This document shows, piece by piece, positions 9,026-17,111 of a stretch of DNA of 52,868 nt. The stretch spans positions 1 through 52,868 of the forward strand of contig JAJDZN010000114.1 in the NCBI GenBank assembly GCA_022824585.1, read 5' to 3'. Positions within the stretch are counted from its first letter, which is position 1; every line of letters starts with the position of its first letter. Below the pieces are notes generated by a model. The model did not search any database, was not told the origin of the DNA, and was given only the letters and a program-made list of their open reading frames with translations. Both the position numbers and the translations under genes were made by a program. This DNA comes from Bryobacterales bacterium. Lineage in GTDB: Bacteria; Acidobacteriota; Terriglobia; Bryobacterales; UBA6623.

Positions 9026-9054
9026 TTGACAAGGCCCATGCGCTCTCTTAGGAT
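9026..9054 (+). promoter_or_regulatory. Sigma-70-type promoter of the HU gene
   Basis: TTGACA (9026-9031), a 17-base spacer and TAGGAT (9049-9054) form the best -35/-10 pair found in the window. The predicted start near 9061 leaves about 29 nt of leader before the HU ATG at 9090, with no evident Shine-Dalgarno sequence in it. Confidence 0.7.
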
Positions 9055-9089
9055 AGAGATTCCCGATTCGCGGACGCCCACACCAGCCC

Positions 9090-9356
9090 ATGATTAAGTC
9101 GGACCTCGTTGAATGCGTGATTGATCGCACGGGCCTGAGCAAGAGTCTGGCGCGGATCGCCGTCCAGACGATCCTCGACACCATGCGCGATTCGATCGCG
9201 CGCGGTGAGCGCATCGAATTGCGGGGCTTCGGCGTTTTCGAGATTCGGCCGCGCAAGACCGGAATCGGGCGCAACCCCAAGACCGGCGAGGAAGTCCGCA
9301 TCCCGCCGGGCAAGACGGTTCGCTTCAAGCCGGGCAAGGACATGCAGGCCATCTAG
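9090..9356 (+). CDS. HU/IHF-family DNA-binding protein
   Basis: An 88-residue basic nucleoid protein that bends DNA as a dimer. The fold is complete: MIKSDLVECVIDRTGLSKSL (helices 1-2), the dimer core, then ELRGFGVFEIRPRKTGIGRN with the arm signature GRNPKTGEEVRIPPGKTVRF. Pro in the arm (RNPKTG) is the residue that intercalates in HU/IHF proteins. The sequence is as close to IHF as to HU, so no gene symbol is given. It is divergent from infC and followed after 30 bp by a convergent SDR gene. Confidence 0.94.
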   Translation: MIKSDLVECVIDRTGLSKSLARIAVQTILDTMRDSIARGERIELRGFGVFEIRPRKTGIGRNPKTGEEVRIPPGKTVRFKPGKDMQAI

Positions 9357-9386
9357 GGCCTGCACCGCCGCAGTCCCGGACCCAGA

Positions 9387-10121
9387 CTAAGCGTACGCTT
9401 GGTTGGTCGGAGTGATGATCAATTCCGGAATGCAGGCGCGCGGGTGGAGTGTCGCGACCAGCAGCGCTGCTTGTGCCACGTCCTCCGGCTGAAGCATTAC
9501 CGCGCGCTTCGCGTCCGACGGGACTACGGGCCGCCGGTCAAGGATCGGAGTGTTCACCTCGCCCGGGCAGATCACACAGGAGCGTATCCCGCGCGGCCCG
9601 TCCTCCAAATGGGTGGCCAGGCTAAGGGAACGAGCTCCGTGCTTGCTAACGCTATAGCTGGCCCCGGCCAAGACCGAGGTGCGGACGCCTGCGGTCGACG
9701 AAACCGTGATTACCACGCCGTCGCCACGCTCTCGCATGCCGGGCAGGATCGCGCTGAGCAGGTAGAAGGGTCCGCTGACGTTGACCTTCACGACGGTGTC
9801 GAAGTCCTCGCGGCTGAGCTTGTCGAGGGCGCGCCGCGGCACGTTGGTGCCGGCGTTGTTCACTAGGATGTCGACTTGCGGCAGGCGTTGCCCAGCCCAG
9901 GCGATCATCGCGTCCACCGCTTCGGCGTCGCTCACATCGAGCGCGTAAGGGTGCAGCCGGCCGGCCGCCCCGCCGGCGGCTTGGCGAGCCGACTCCAGCT
10001 TGGCGAGGGTGCGCCCAACCGTAACGACCTCCGCGCCCTCTTCGGCATAGCAGCGGGCCACCGCCTCGCCTATGCCGCTCCCTGCACCGGTTACGATCGC
10101 GCCTTTGCCAGCAAGCCTCAT
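9387..10121 (-). CDS. Short-chain dehydrogenase/reductase (SDR)
   Basis: A 244-residue classical SDR, a soluble NAD(P)-dependent oxidoreductase. The Rossmann motif TGAGSGIGEA (11-20) starts at the proper position, NNAG follows, and the active site is SYSVSKHG (Tyr and Lys four apart) with the catalytic Ser in TVSSTAG. The ATG at 10121 is chosen because GAGAGG precedes it by a few bases and because further upstream in-frame sequence is unlike the family. A conserved-looking Gly after the Rossmann strand (VVTVGRT) carries Arg next to it, which often favours NADP. The substrate is unknown. It is divergent from the response regulator gene. Confidence 0.9.
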   Translation of the reverse strand: MRLAGKGAIVTGAGSGIGEAVARCYAEEGAEVVTVGRTLAKLESARQAAGGAAGRLHPYALDVSDAEAVDAMIAWAGQRLPQVDILVNNAGTNVPRRALDKLSREDFDTVVKVNVSGPFYLLSAILPGMRERGDGVVITVSSTAGVRTSVLAGASYSVSKHGARSLSLATHLEDGPRGIRSCVICPGEVNTPILDRRPVVPSDAKRAVMLQPEDVAQAALLVATLHPRACIPELIITPTNQAYA

Positions 10122-10231
10122 GATCCTCTCGCATCCACCCCCGAAGACGATGCCTGCTTGTATCTTAGCTTCCGGGCGATACGCGAACTGAAACCGCGCG
10201 GACCGGGACAGCCGGGCCGTGCGGCGCTGCA

Positions 10232-10237
10232 TATAAT
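10232..10237 (+). promoter_or_regulatory. -10 box TATAAT before the response regulator gene
   Basis: A perfect TATAAT ends 11 nt before the ATG at 10249. There is no recognisable -35 and no Shine-Dalgarno sequence between box and start, so the transcript would have a leader of only about five bases. Confidence 0.55.
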
Positions 10238-10248
10238 GACAAAACCGT

Positions 10249-10941
10249 ATGCAGCATTCGATCATCGTCATCGAAGACGATCGAGATCTTTGCACGCTTC
10301 TCGAGTACAACCTAGCCAGCAATGGGTACGCGGTCAAGATCCTCCACCGCCTAGACGGAGCCCTCGAAATCGTCCGGGATAGCCAACCGGATCTGATTCT
10401 TCTCGACGTGATGCTGCCTGACGGCGATGGCTTCGAGTTCTGTCGTCAGCTGCGCATCCGCCAGGCCACGGTCGATATTCCGGTCCTCTTTCTCACTGCC
10501 CGGAGCCAAGAGGTTGACCGGGTGCTCGGTCTTGAGATCGGCGGTGATGATTACATCACTAAGCCGTTCAGCCCGCGCGAGTTGTTGGCCCGGATCAAGG
10601 CGCACTTGCGCCGGGGCAGTGACCGAACACAGCAGCGGTCCATGAAGGCTCAAGGCCTGAACATTGACTATCCGGCACGACAGGCGAGCCTGGCGGGCAC
10701 GCCGTTGGAACTCACCGCGACGGAATTCGCCTTACTTGGGTTCCTAGCCGAACACCCCGGCAAGGCATACACTCGCGAGCAGTTGATCGCGCGCGTGTGG
10801 GACGGCCGTTCGCACATCACGCCTCGCAACATCGACGTGCACGTGCGGCGCCTCCGCGAACAGATCGAAGACAATCCCAAACACCCGAAGTGGATTCAGA
10901 CGGTGCGAGGGTTCGGATATCGCTTCGACATCCCCTCATGA
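10249..10941 (+). CDS. OmpR/PhoB-family response regulator
   Basis: A 230-residue DNA-binding regulator. The receiver domain (1-120) has the acidic pocket Glu9/Asp10/Asp11, phospho-acceptor Asp53 in LLDVMLPDGDG, Thr83 and Lys105 (YITKPFSPREL). The winged-helix effector domain (about 130-230) includes LTATEFALLGFLAEHPGKAY, REQLIARVWDG and VDVHVRRLR-like and TVRGFGYRF signatures of the PhoB/OmpR group. Its stop overlaps the kinase start by ATGA, so the two are translationally coupled and form one two-component system. PhoB-like identity is suggested by the partner kinase, but no pst or phoU gene lies nearby. Confidence 0.93.
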   Translation: MQHSIIVIEDDRDLCTLLEYNLASNGYAVKILHRLDGALEIVRDSQPDLILLDVMLPDGDGFEFCRQLRIRQATVDIPVLFLTARSQEVDRVLGLEIGGDDYITKPFSPRELLARIKAHLRRGSDRTQQRSMKAQGLNIDYPARQASLAGTPLELTATEFALLGFLAEHPGKAYTREQLIARVWDGRSHITPRNIDVHVRRLREQIEDNPKHPKWIQTVRGFGYRFDIPS

Positions 10942-12746
10942 CCGCTCGCATCTTCCTCAAGCTGGGCCTGGTCACGATCCTGCCGCTGTTGATCACGGCC
11001 ATCGCCGTGCTGCTGTCGGTCACTCGAATCACAATCGCCAACCTCGAGAGCGGCCTCGAGACCAGCCTGTCGGAAAAGGCGCGGCTGGTAGAGACCACGC
11101 TCGAGGGCCTCTCCCCCGGCGAGTACCAGCCTGTGGCCCACGACTTGGCACAACGCGCGCAGGCCCGCGTTACGATCATCGACGCGTCGGGGACTGTCTT
11201 GGCGGACTCAGAAGCCGATCCGCTACAGATGGAAAACCACGCCACAAGGCCTGAATTCGTCGAGTCGCTGGCAGGCACGACCTCTGTCAGCCGACGCTTT
11301 AGCAGCACGGTCGGGATGGACTTCCTCTATGTGGCGGTGCCCATGGCTGGCGGAGGTGCGGCGCGGCTCGCATTGCCTCTGGAAGAGGTGAACGCGCTCG
11401 CCGGGTCCAACCGCAGGAGCATCGGGCTCGTCATTCTCTTTATCGTTGCCCCTCTGGTGCTGGCCACGGCGTGGGTGGCGCGCCGGATCTCGTCCCAGAT
11501 GTCAGGAATCGTGTCGCTGTCCAATGCGATCGCGGACGGCGACTTCGAAATTGACAAGTCGTTCCCCGAACGGGGCAACCTGCGCGAACTCAACGACTTG
11601 GCGGACAGCCTACGCACCACTGCGGGCAAGCTGCGAACAAGTTTCCATCAGCTTCAGGAGGAGCGCTCGCGCTTCGTGGCCGCCGTGAACGGCATTGGAG
11701 CGGGGATTCTGGTCGCAGATCGCAGGTGTCACCTCGTGCTGCACAACCCGGCGATCGAGATGATGTTTCCGGAAGAAGATCTGTCGACACAGGCCCCGCT
11801 CAACGCATGGAAGAACAAGAACGTCCCAGCAATCTTCAACTATGCCATCGATCAGGGCAAATCGTGCACCGCCGAGCTTTCAGTGGAGGCACCCATGCGC
11901 CGGTCGTGGCGAGTGTCGTGCGCCCCGATCATGAGCCGCAAGGGCAAGATCCAAGCTGTCGCGGCGGTCTTCCATGACATCACCGAACTCGAACGGGTAG
12001 ACCAAATGCGGCGCGACTTCGTCATCAACGTGTCGCATGAGCTGCGAACGCCGCTGGCATCAATCACCGGATACGCGGAGACGCTGTTGGATGGCGCGAT
12101 CCACGACAAGCAGAACAACGAGCGCTTCGTAAGGATCCTCTGGCAGAACGCGCAGAGACTGACCCAGCTCACCTCCGATCTCATGACGCTGTCGCAGATC
12201 GAGGTCAAGGCACGAGAATTCGAATTCGTGCAGCACTCCGTGGCTGACATCCTGCGCCTGGCTGCCGATGGCATAGGGCCAGTGTTGGCACCAAAGTCGC
12301 TGCAACTTACGGTAGACCCGATCGAGGCCGACCTCGAGATCCGCTGCGACATCAGCGCGGTGCAGCAAATCCTATCGAACCTGCTGGACAACGCCGCCAA
12401 GTACACGCCCGCGGGCGGCAGCATAACCTTGGGGGTCCAATCCGGCCAGAGATCGCTGAACCTCTATGTGAAGGACACGGGCATCGGCATCCCGAAAGAG
12501 CACGTGCCCAGGCTGTTCGAGCGCTTCTATCGAGTGGACAAGGCCCGTTCGCGAGAGCTGGGCGGCACCGGGCTTGGCCTGGCGATCGTGAAACACCTCG
12601 TGCAAGCTCACGGCGGAAGCGTCTGGGTTGAGAGCGAACCCGGCACGGGTTCTACGTTCTGGTTCTCCCTGCCCTTCGAGCAGGCGACCACACCGCTCGA
12701 ACCGGTGATCGCCGAAGCGGACCAGCTTCCGCTGCCGATCCAATGA
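10938..12746 (+). CDS. PhoR-like sensor histidine kinase with HAMP and PAS
   Basis: A 602-residue membrane kinase. TM1 is about residues 8-28, then a periplasmic sensor region of about 130 residues, TM2 about 161-181, HAMP (about 183-235), a PAS domain (about 240-350, VAAVNGIGAGILVADRRC), and HisKA with phospho-accepting His367 in NVSHELRTPLASI. The HATPase_c domain has NLLDNAAKYTP (N box), DTGIGIP (513-519) and GGTGLGLAIV (542-551). The start at 10938 overlaps the regulator's stop (ATGA), and an earlier in-frame ATG would lie inside that gene. The order TM-sensor-TM-HAMP-PAS-HisKA-HATPase matches Gram-positive-type PhoR/ResE/WalK kinases. The signal is unknown, and phosphate is only one option. 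Confidence 0.93.
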   Translation: MTARIFLKLGLVTILPLLITAIAVLLSVTRITIANLESGLETSLSEKARLVETTLEGLSPGEYQPVAHDLAQRAQARVTIIDASGTVLADSEADPLQMENHATRPEFVESLAGTTSVSRRFSSTVGMDFLYVAVPMAGGGAARLALPLEEVNALAGSNRRSIGLVILFIVAPLVLATAWVARRISSQMSGIVSLSNAIADGDFEIDKSFPERGNLRELNDLADSLRTTAGKLRTSFHQLQEERSRFVAAVNGIGAGILVADRRCHLVLHNPAIEMMFPEEDLSTQAPLNAWKNKNVPAIFNYAIDQGKSCTAELSVEAPMRRSWRVSCAPIMSRKGKIQAVAAVFHDITELERVDQMRRDFVINVSHELRTPLASITGYAETLLDGAIHDKQNNERFVRILWQNAQRLTQLTSDLMTLSQIEVKAREFEFVQHSVADILRLAADGIGPVLAPKSLQLTVDPIEADLEIRCDISAVQQILSNLLDNAAKYTPAGGSITLGVQSGQRSLNLYVKDTGIGIPKEHVPRLFERFYRVDKARSRELGGTGLGLAIVKHLVQAHGGSVWVESEPGTGSTFWFSLPFEQATTPLEPVIAEADQLPLPIQ

Positions 12747-12748
12747 TG

Positions 12749-12770
12749 GCGAGCCAAGCCACCGGCTCGC
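12749..12770 (+). terminator. Hairpin just after the kinase gene
   Basis: GCGAGCC-AAGCCACC-GGCTCGC forms a 7-bp stem with an eight-base loop starting 3 nt after the TGA of the kinase gene. There is no T-run, so an intrinsic terminator is possible but unproven. The remaining 195 bases up to the small dehydrogenase subunit gene show no gene. Confidence 0.35.
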
Positions 12771-12964
12771 TCGCCCCTTCGTGCATTCAGGCCTCAGGAG
12801 CAGGACCGACCTGACAGAGGTCAGCGCGATCGCGCCGACGTGCGGCAACGATCCTCCTCAGCCTGACAGCGACTCAGACGCCGACCTGTCGAGGGCGTTC
12901 GGCCGAGCGTTTCGAGCGACTGAATGGAACGAGGGGCACCGGCTATCGAGCTGGCTCGCCCGCC

Positions 12965-13495
12965 TTACACGTGCTCTTCGTGCGTGCAGCCCGGGAACTC
13001 ATCCACGGCGGTGTTCCCTTGGTAGCCGAGGTCTTGGTGAATGCCGATCTCGGAAGTGTAATAGCCGTCAATGGTCATCCGCTTCAACTGACCGAAGAAG
13101 CGCTCGGCCGCGGTCCGGGGATCGTCTTCGTTTCGGGCCATTTCAGCCACGATCGCGTCCTGCTGAGCGGCGTCGCAGTCCGAGAAATCGCGCCCGAAGC
13201 GCTCCCGCGCCTGCTCTGACACCGCCTCGAGTCCAGACTTCCAGCTCGCCTGAAGTTCGCTCGAGCCGGCGGCGACCATGACGTCGATGTATCTGGCAAC
13301 CTTGGCGGCCCGCGCTCCCGGCGAATGGTCATCGCTGGGCAAGATCAGTTCGCCCAGAGCGTCCACCAGGTCCAGTTGCGAGGCCGAGAAGAACTCCGGC
13401 TTGTAGCCGCCGGACCCGCAGCCGAGCTGCACCAGCCCGCCTGTCGCGGGCAGGACGCCCGCTGCCACTAGCTTGAGGATTGTCCTGCGCTCCAT
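12965..13495 (-). CDS. Gluconate 2-dehydrogenase subunit 3-family protein (Tat), small subunit of GMC dehydrogenase
   Basis: A 176-residue small subunit. A twin-arginine leader (ERRTILKLVAAGVLPATGG) is followed by FFSASQLDLVDALGELILPSDDHSPGA, the hallmark of the gluconate 2-dehydrogenase subunit 3 family, then KVARYIDVMVA, RFFGQLKRMTIDGYYTSEIGI and LGYQGN. Members chaperone and export a GMC-type FAD catalytic subunit through the Tat pathway and stay bound to it. It starts 7 nt after the stop of the GMC gene. The ATG at 13495 is chosen over 13516 because the GGGGGTGA spanning that stop forms a good ribosome site. The GMC subunit has no Tat signal of its own, so this protein probably carries it across. 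Confidence 0.88.
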   Translation of the reverse strand: MERRTILKLVAAGVLPATGGLVQLGCGSGGYKPEFFSASQLDLVDALGELILPSDDHSPGARAAKVARYIDVMVAAGSSELQASWKSGLEAVSEQARERFGRDFSDCDAAQQDAIVAEMARNEDDPRTAAERFFGQLKRMTIDGYYTSEIGIHQDLGYQGNTAVDEFPGCTHEEHV

Positions 13496-13502
13496 CTTGT
13501 GC

Positions 13503-15104
13503 TCACCCCCATGCATTGCGCTTGAACCCCTCGACGATCCCGTCAGCGGTGCGCCACGAAAGCGCGATGTTGGTCAGAGTGGGATTCTTCTCCGGATACT
13601 GCGGGAACACGGATGCGTCCGCCACGAACAAGTTCGGCAGGTCGTGCGATCGACCGTCAGTGCCGACGACAGAGGTCTTGGGGTCGTTGCCCATTCGCGT
13701 CGTGCCGACCCAGTGATTGAGGTCAATCACCAGATCGTCCACGCTGACGTCGCCAGGAGTCTCGATGATTTCGCCGTCCCCGGCGCGAATGATCTCCTCG
13801 CACCGCTCCACCATGTCCTGGGCCATCGCGACGTCGGAATCGTCGTAATGGAGATGGACGCGGGGCAGCGGCATGCCATACTCATCGCGCCGATCAGGGT
13901 CTAGGTCCACGAACTTGTTCGACGAGATCAGGGTCGTCCCCTGCATGTTCATCCCGGCGTGGCCGATGTTCCACTCGCGCAGCTTTGTCTTCAGGGCGCT
14001 GCCGTAGCCCGGCGCGGTGCGGATCGCCCTGCGGTGCGAGGTGACTCCCGCGCCGCACTGCACCTGGTAGGTGCCCTCGAACTTCCGGCTGGGTTCGTCC
14101 CAGTACAGCCCGGTCAGCAGGGAGTGGTAGTAGCTCGTGCCGTCATCGTTCGAAGCGTCGCGGCCAAGGATCTGCGGGAAGAAGCCGCGCACCGTGACGC
14201 CGAAGTGGCTGGTGAGGTTCCTGCCCACTTGCCCGCTGGAGTTGCACAGGTCGGAGATCAGCAGCAGGCGGGCAGTCTCGACAGCGCTGCACGACAGCAC
14301 CACGACCTTGGCGTCCAGCTCGCGAGCCGTTCCATCAGCGGACTTGTACTCGATCCCGGTCGCCTGCCCGCCCTCGCCTGAAACCCTGACCCTGGTCACC
14401 ATCGCGTCGGTGAAGATCGTCAGGTTGCCTGTCTCCTCGGCCAAGGCGATCGGCGTGTTGACAGAGGTGTACTTGGCCTCCACCGCGCAGCCGGAGCAGT
14501 GTCCGCAGTAGTGACACTTCTGCCGGCGCTTCCATTCCGGCTTGGCGGGCGTCTCGGTCAGCATAGCCTTGCGCTGGGCGACGAACGCCATCTTCGCGCC
14601 GCGCTCCCGCAGGCGCTCGACTCCGAGACGGAGGCGCTCCTCGCCGCAGCGCATCGGCACGGGCTTGAGGAATTCGCCGTCAGGCATGTTGGACAGACCG
14701 TCACGGTTTCCGTAGACGCCCATGAGCAGCTCGGCCCGGCTGTAGTACGGAGCAACCTCGTCGTAGGAAAGCGGCCAAGACTCGAAATCTTTCGGTCCGA
14801 AGCGCAACGAGTGTCCAGCCCAGCAGATCGAACGACCGCCGAGCGCGCGAATCTGGCCGTGGCCAGGCCGGTCTCCAACGGGGGTGAAATGCCCGCGCAA
14901 GAAATTGTCGCTCCAGAAGTTGGGAGCGCGCCGGTCGCGGTACTCGTAGGGCCAGTGGTGCCCTTGGTAATCGATCCCAGCGGTGAATCGCGGCCCTGCC
15001 TCGACCAGTGCTATCTTAAGGCCCGCTGCGGCGAGGGCATAGGTAGCAATCCCTCCCCCGGGTCCACTGCCGACGACAATCGCGTCGTACTGCTCTTCCG
15101 CCAC
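13503..15104 (-). CDS. GMC-family FAD sugar dehydrogenase, large subunit (glucoside 3-dehydrogenase-like)
   Basis: A 533-residue oxidoreductase. The FAD fold starts at once (YDAIVVGSGPGGGIA, GxGxxG 12-17), followed by GGRSICWAGHSLRF and the C-terminal catalytic block NHWVGTTRMGNDP (His) and NPTLTNIALSWR. A Cys cluster CHYCGHCSGC (Cys197/200/203/206, C-x2-C-x2-C-x2-C) is typical of bacterial glucose/glucoside dehydrogenases with a small subunit, and in some of these binds an Fe-S cluster. The start is GTG with a strong GGGGAGGTG ribosome site. It is co-transcribed with the Tat small subunit and divergent from a DUF1080-ThuA gene, so C3 oxidation of a glycoside to a 3-keto sugar is the likely reaction (inference). 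Electrons must pass to an unseen cytochrome c or other carrier. Confidence 0.88.
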   Translation of the reverse strand: MAEEQYDAIVVGSGPGGGIATYALAAAGLKIALVEAGPRFTAGIDYQGHHWPYEYRDRRAPNFWSDNFLRGHFTPVGDRPGHGQIRALGGRSICWAGHSLRFGPKDFESWPLSYDEVAPYYSRAELLMGVYGNRDGLSNMPDGEFLKPVPMRCGEERLRLGVERLRERGAKMAFVAQRKAMLTETPAKPEWKRRQKCHYCGHCSGCAVEAKYTSVNTPIALAEETGNLTIFTDAMVTRVRVSGEGGQATGIEYKSADGTARELDAKVVVLSCSAVETARLLLISDLCNSSGQVGRNLTSHFGVTVRGFFPQILGRDASNDDGTSYYHSLLTGLYWDEPSRKFEGTYQVQCGAGVTSHRRAIRTAPGYGSALKTKLREWNIGHAGMNMQGTTLISSNKFVDLDPDRRDEYGMPLPRVHLHYDDSDVAMAQDMVERCEEIIRAGDGEIIETPGDVSVDDLVIDLNHWVGTTRMGNDPKTSVVGTDGRSHDLPNLFVADASVFPQYPEKNPTLTNIALSWRTADGIVEGFKRNAWG

Positions 15105-15382
15105 TTACCACACCTCCCCAGAGCGGGCTCGGCCCGCGCCAGTGCCTGGTCCTACAGCCGTTCCGTCGCCTCGACAGATCCGCTGGACTCAGTGTTCCAC
15201 ATGTCACACGCTCTTGCTGCGGACCTCGAGAGGCTCCGAGTTTCGGTCCGCCGTCTTCGCCCCGCCTTCGATTCGCCGCCGATGGCAGACACGGAAAACG
15301 GACAGACCCTCACGGCGCTGCCGAGCATCGTCAAGCTATCATACGGGAGTTCGCGCCCACCGCGAACAGCAGGTTCACGATC
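15105..15382. promoter_or_regulatory. Divergent control region of the keto-sugar locus
   Basis: This 278-base region drives the dehydrogenase genes leftward and the DUF1080-ThuA gene rightward. On the plus strand GCTATCAT (TATCAT 15337-15342) is a probable -10. The leader then contains GTTCGCG-CCCAC-CGCGAAC (15349-15367), a 7-bp perfect hairpin ending 15 nt before the ATG at 15383. A strong ribosome site for the GMC gene lies at the left edge. No operator could be assigned. Confidence 0.5.
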
Positions 15383-16960
15383 ATGTCCCTTCGACCAGTC
15401 CTCCTTGTTGCGGCCAGCTTGGCGGCGGCTACCGTACTATCCGCAGCCAAGCCTGCCGGTCGCTTTGTCCCAATCTTTGACGGGGTTTCCCTGAAGGGGT
15501 GGGACGGCAACCCGAAACTCTGGGCGGTAGAGGACGGAGTGATCGTGGGGCGCACGAGCGCCGAGGATCCGATCCCCGCGAACTCCTTCCTGATCTGGCG
15601 AGAGGGCGAAGTGGACGACTTCGAGCTCAAGTTCGAATACATGATCGATGGAGGCAACTCGGGCGTGCAGTACCGGGGCTTCGAGAAACCCAAGGAATGG
15701 GGGCCGCACATCCTGGGCGGTTTGCAGGCAGACTTCGAGGCAGGAGAGCGGCACTCAGGAGGCCTGTACGGCGAACGCTCGCGGAGAATCCTCGCCCGGC
15801 GCGGCGAGAAGGTGGTCGTGGGTGCGGACGGAAAGCCGCAGGTGGTCGGCAGCGTCGGCGATCCGGTCGAGCTACAAAGCAAGATCGACCTCGACGGCTG
15901 GAACAGCTTTCACATCGTCGCTCGCGGAAACCGCTACATCCACAAGATCAACGGGCACGTCATGGTGGACGTGACCGACAACGATCCGAACGCGCCAACC
16001 TCCGGCTTGGTGGGCCTACAGATCCATCGCGGGCCGCCCATGACGATCAAGTTCCGCAACATCCAGCTCAAGCGCCTGCCGATGACCGCCGGGACCAAGA
16101 AGGTCGTCTTCGTAGGCGGGGTGAAGAGCCACGGGTACGGGTCGCACGAGCACACGGCCGGGATCAAGTTACTGATGGATGCCTTGAACAGGAACTTCCC
16201 GCAGATTCACGCAACCGCCTACTTCGACGGCCATCCGGGTGACCCCACGGCGCTCGACAATGCGGACGCGGTGGTCCTGTACAGCAACGGCGGCTTGCGC
16301 CATCCGTGGTTGGGGGCGCTGCGCTCGGTCGATCAACTGGCACAGCGCAACGGCGGAGTCGGAGCCATCCACTTCGCGGTGGAACTGCCCCAAGGCGAGC
16401 CGGGCCAGAAGTTCCTAGACTGGACTGGCGGGTACTTTGAACGCTGGTGGTCGGTCAACCCTCACTGGACCATCAAGTCGCCGAGCCTGGCAGTCGGACA
16501 TCCGATCACCAAGGGCGTCAGTCCGTTCGAGATCAACGACGAGTGGTACTTCCACATCCGCTTCCGGGCGGGCATGCACGGGGTGACGCCGATCCTACAG
16601 GCAGTGCCGCCCAAGGAATCCATGTCGCGCCCCGACGGTCCCGCATCGGGAAATCCGTATGCCCGGGCGGCGGTGGCCAGAGGCGACCTGCAGACTCTGA
16701 TGTGGGCCAGCGAGCGGCCGGGCGGCGGCCGCGGCTTTGGCTTCACCGGAGGGCACGTGCATTGGAACTGGGCGCACCCGGACTATCGCAAGCTGGTGTT
16801 GAACGCCATTGCGTGGATCGCCGGAGCCGAAGTGCCGAAGAACGGGATCGAGTCTGGCCCGTACAAGATGGCCGACATGCTCGCCAACCAAGACTACGAA
16901 CCGTGGGGCCGGTACGACCAAGCCGAAGTCGAACAGATGGTCGGCGCTTGGGCCAAGTAA
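15383..16960 (+). CDS. DUF1080 (3-keto-disaccharide hydrolase) fused to ThuA-like domain, secreted
   Basis: A 525-residue exported fusion protein. The Sec signal is MSLRPVLLVAASLAAATVLSA. Residues about 28-232 are a DUF1080/3-keto-disaccharide hydrolase domain, a concanavalin-like fold (FVPIFDGVSLKGWDGNPKLW, FELKFEYMIDGGNSGVQYRG, PTSGLVGLQIHRGPPMTIKF, FRNIQLKRL). Residues about 238-500 are a ThuA-like domain (trehalose-utilisation, flavodoxin/amidotransferase-like: VKSHGYGSHEHTAGIKLL, DADAVVLYSNGG-like strand, GGRGFGFTGGHVHWNW). DUF1080 proteins cleave glycosides after C3 oxidation, and ThuA homologues act in the same 3-keto pathway. Having both in one chain, next to a GMC dehydrogenase, argues for channelled turnover in the periplasm (inference). 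Confidence 0.88.
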   Translation: MSLRPVLLVAASLAAATVLSAAKPAGRFVPIFDGVSLKGWDGNPKLWAVEDGVIVGRTSAEDPIPANSFLIWREGEVDDFELKFEYMIDGGNSGVQYRGFEKPKEWGPHILGGLQADFEAGERHSGGLYGERSRRILARRGEKVVVGADGKPQVVGSVGDPVELQSKIDLDGWNSFHIVARGNRYIHKINGHVMVDVTDNDPNAPTSGLVGLQIHRGPPMTIKFRNIQLKRLPMTAGTKKVVFVGGVKSHGYGSHEHTAGIKLLMDALNRNFPQIHATAYFDGHPGDPTALDNADAVVLYSNGGLRHPWLGALRSVDQLAQRNGGVGAIHFAVELPQGEPGQKFLDWTGGYFERWWSVNPHWTIKSPSLAVGHPITKGVSPFEINDEWYFHIRFRAGMHGVTPILQAVPPKESMSRPDGPASGNPYARAAVARGDLQTLMWASERPGGGRGFGFTGGHVHWNWAHPDYRKLVLNAIAWIAGAEVPKNGIESGPYKMADMLANQDYEPWGRYDQAEVEQMVGAWAK

Positions 16961-17111
16961 GCAACGGCTGCTTGCGATCATCGCAGGGGGCCTGCGGAGA
17001 GAGGCCGGCCGACGCTGGCTGAAGCGCAGAGACCGCTCAGGCGGGCTCCGAACCTCGCACTATAGAGCACGGCTGCTTGAAACCGGTCGGCCGACAAGAG
17101 GCCGAAAGCGT

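Noticed and set aside
13495-13516. Longer start (13516) for the small dehydrogenase subunit
   Set aside because: It would begin inside the GMC gene and separate the Tat motif from the N-terminus; the ATG at 13495 has the ribosome site.
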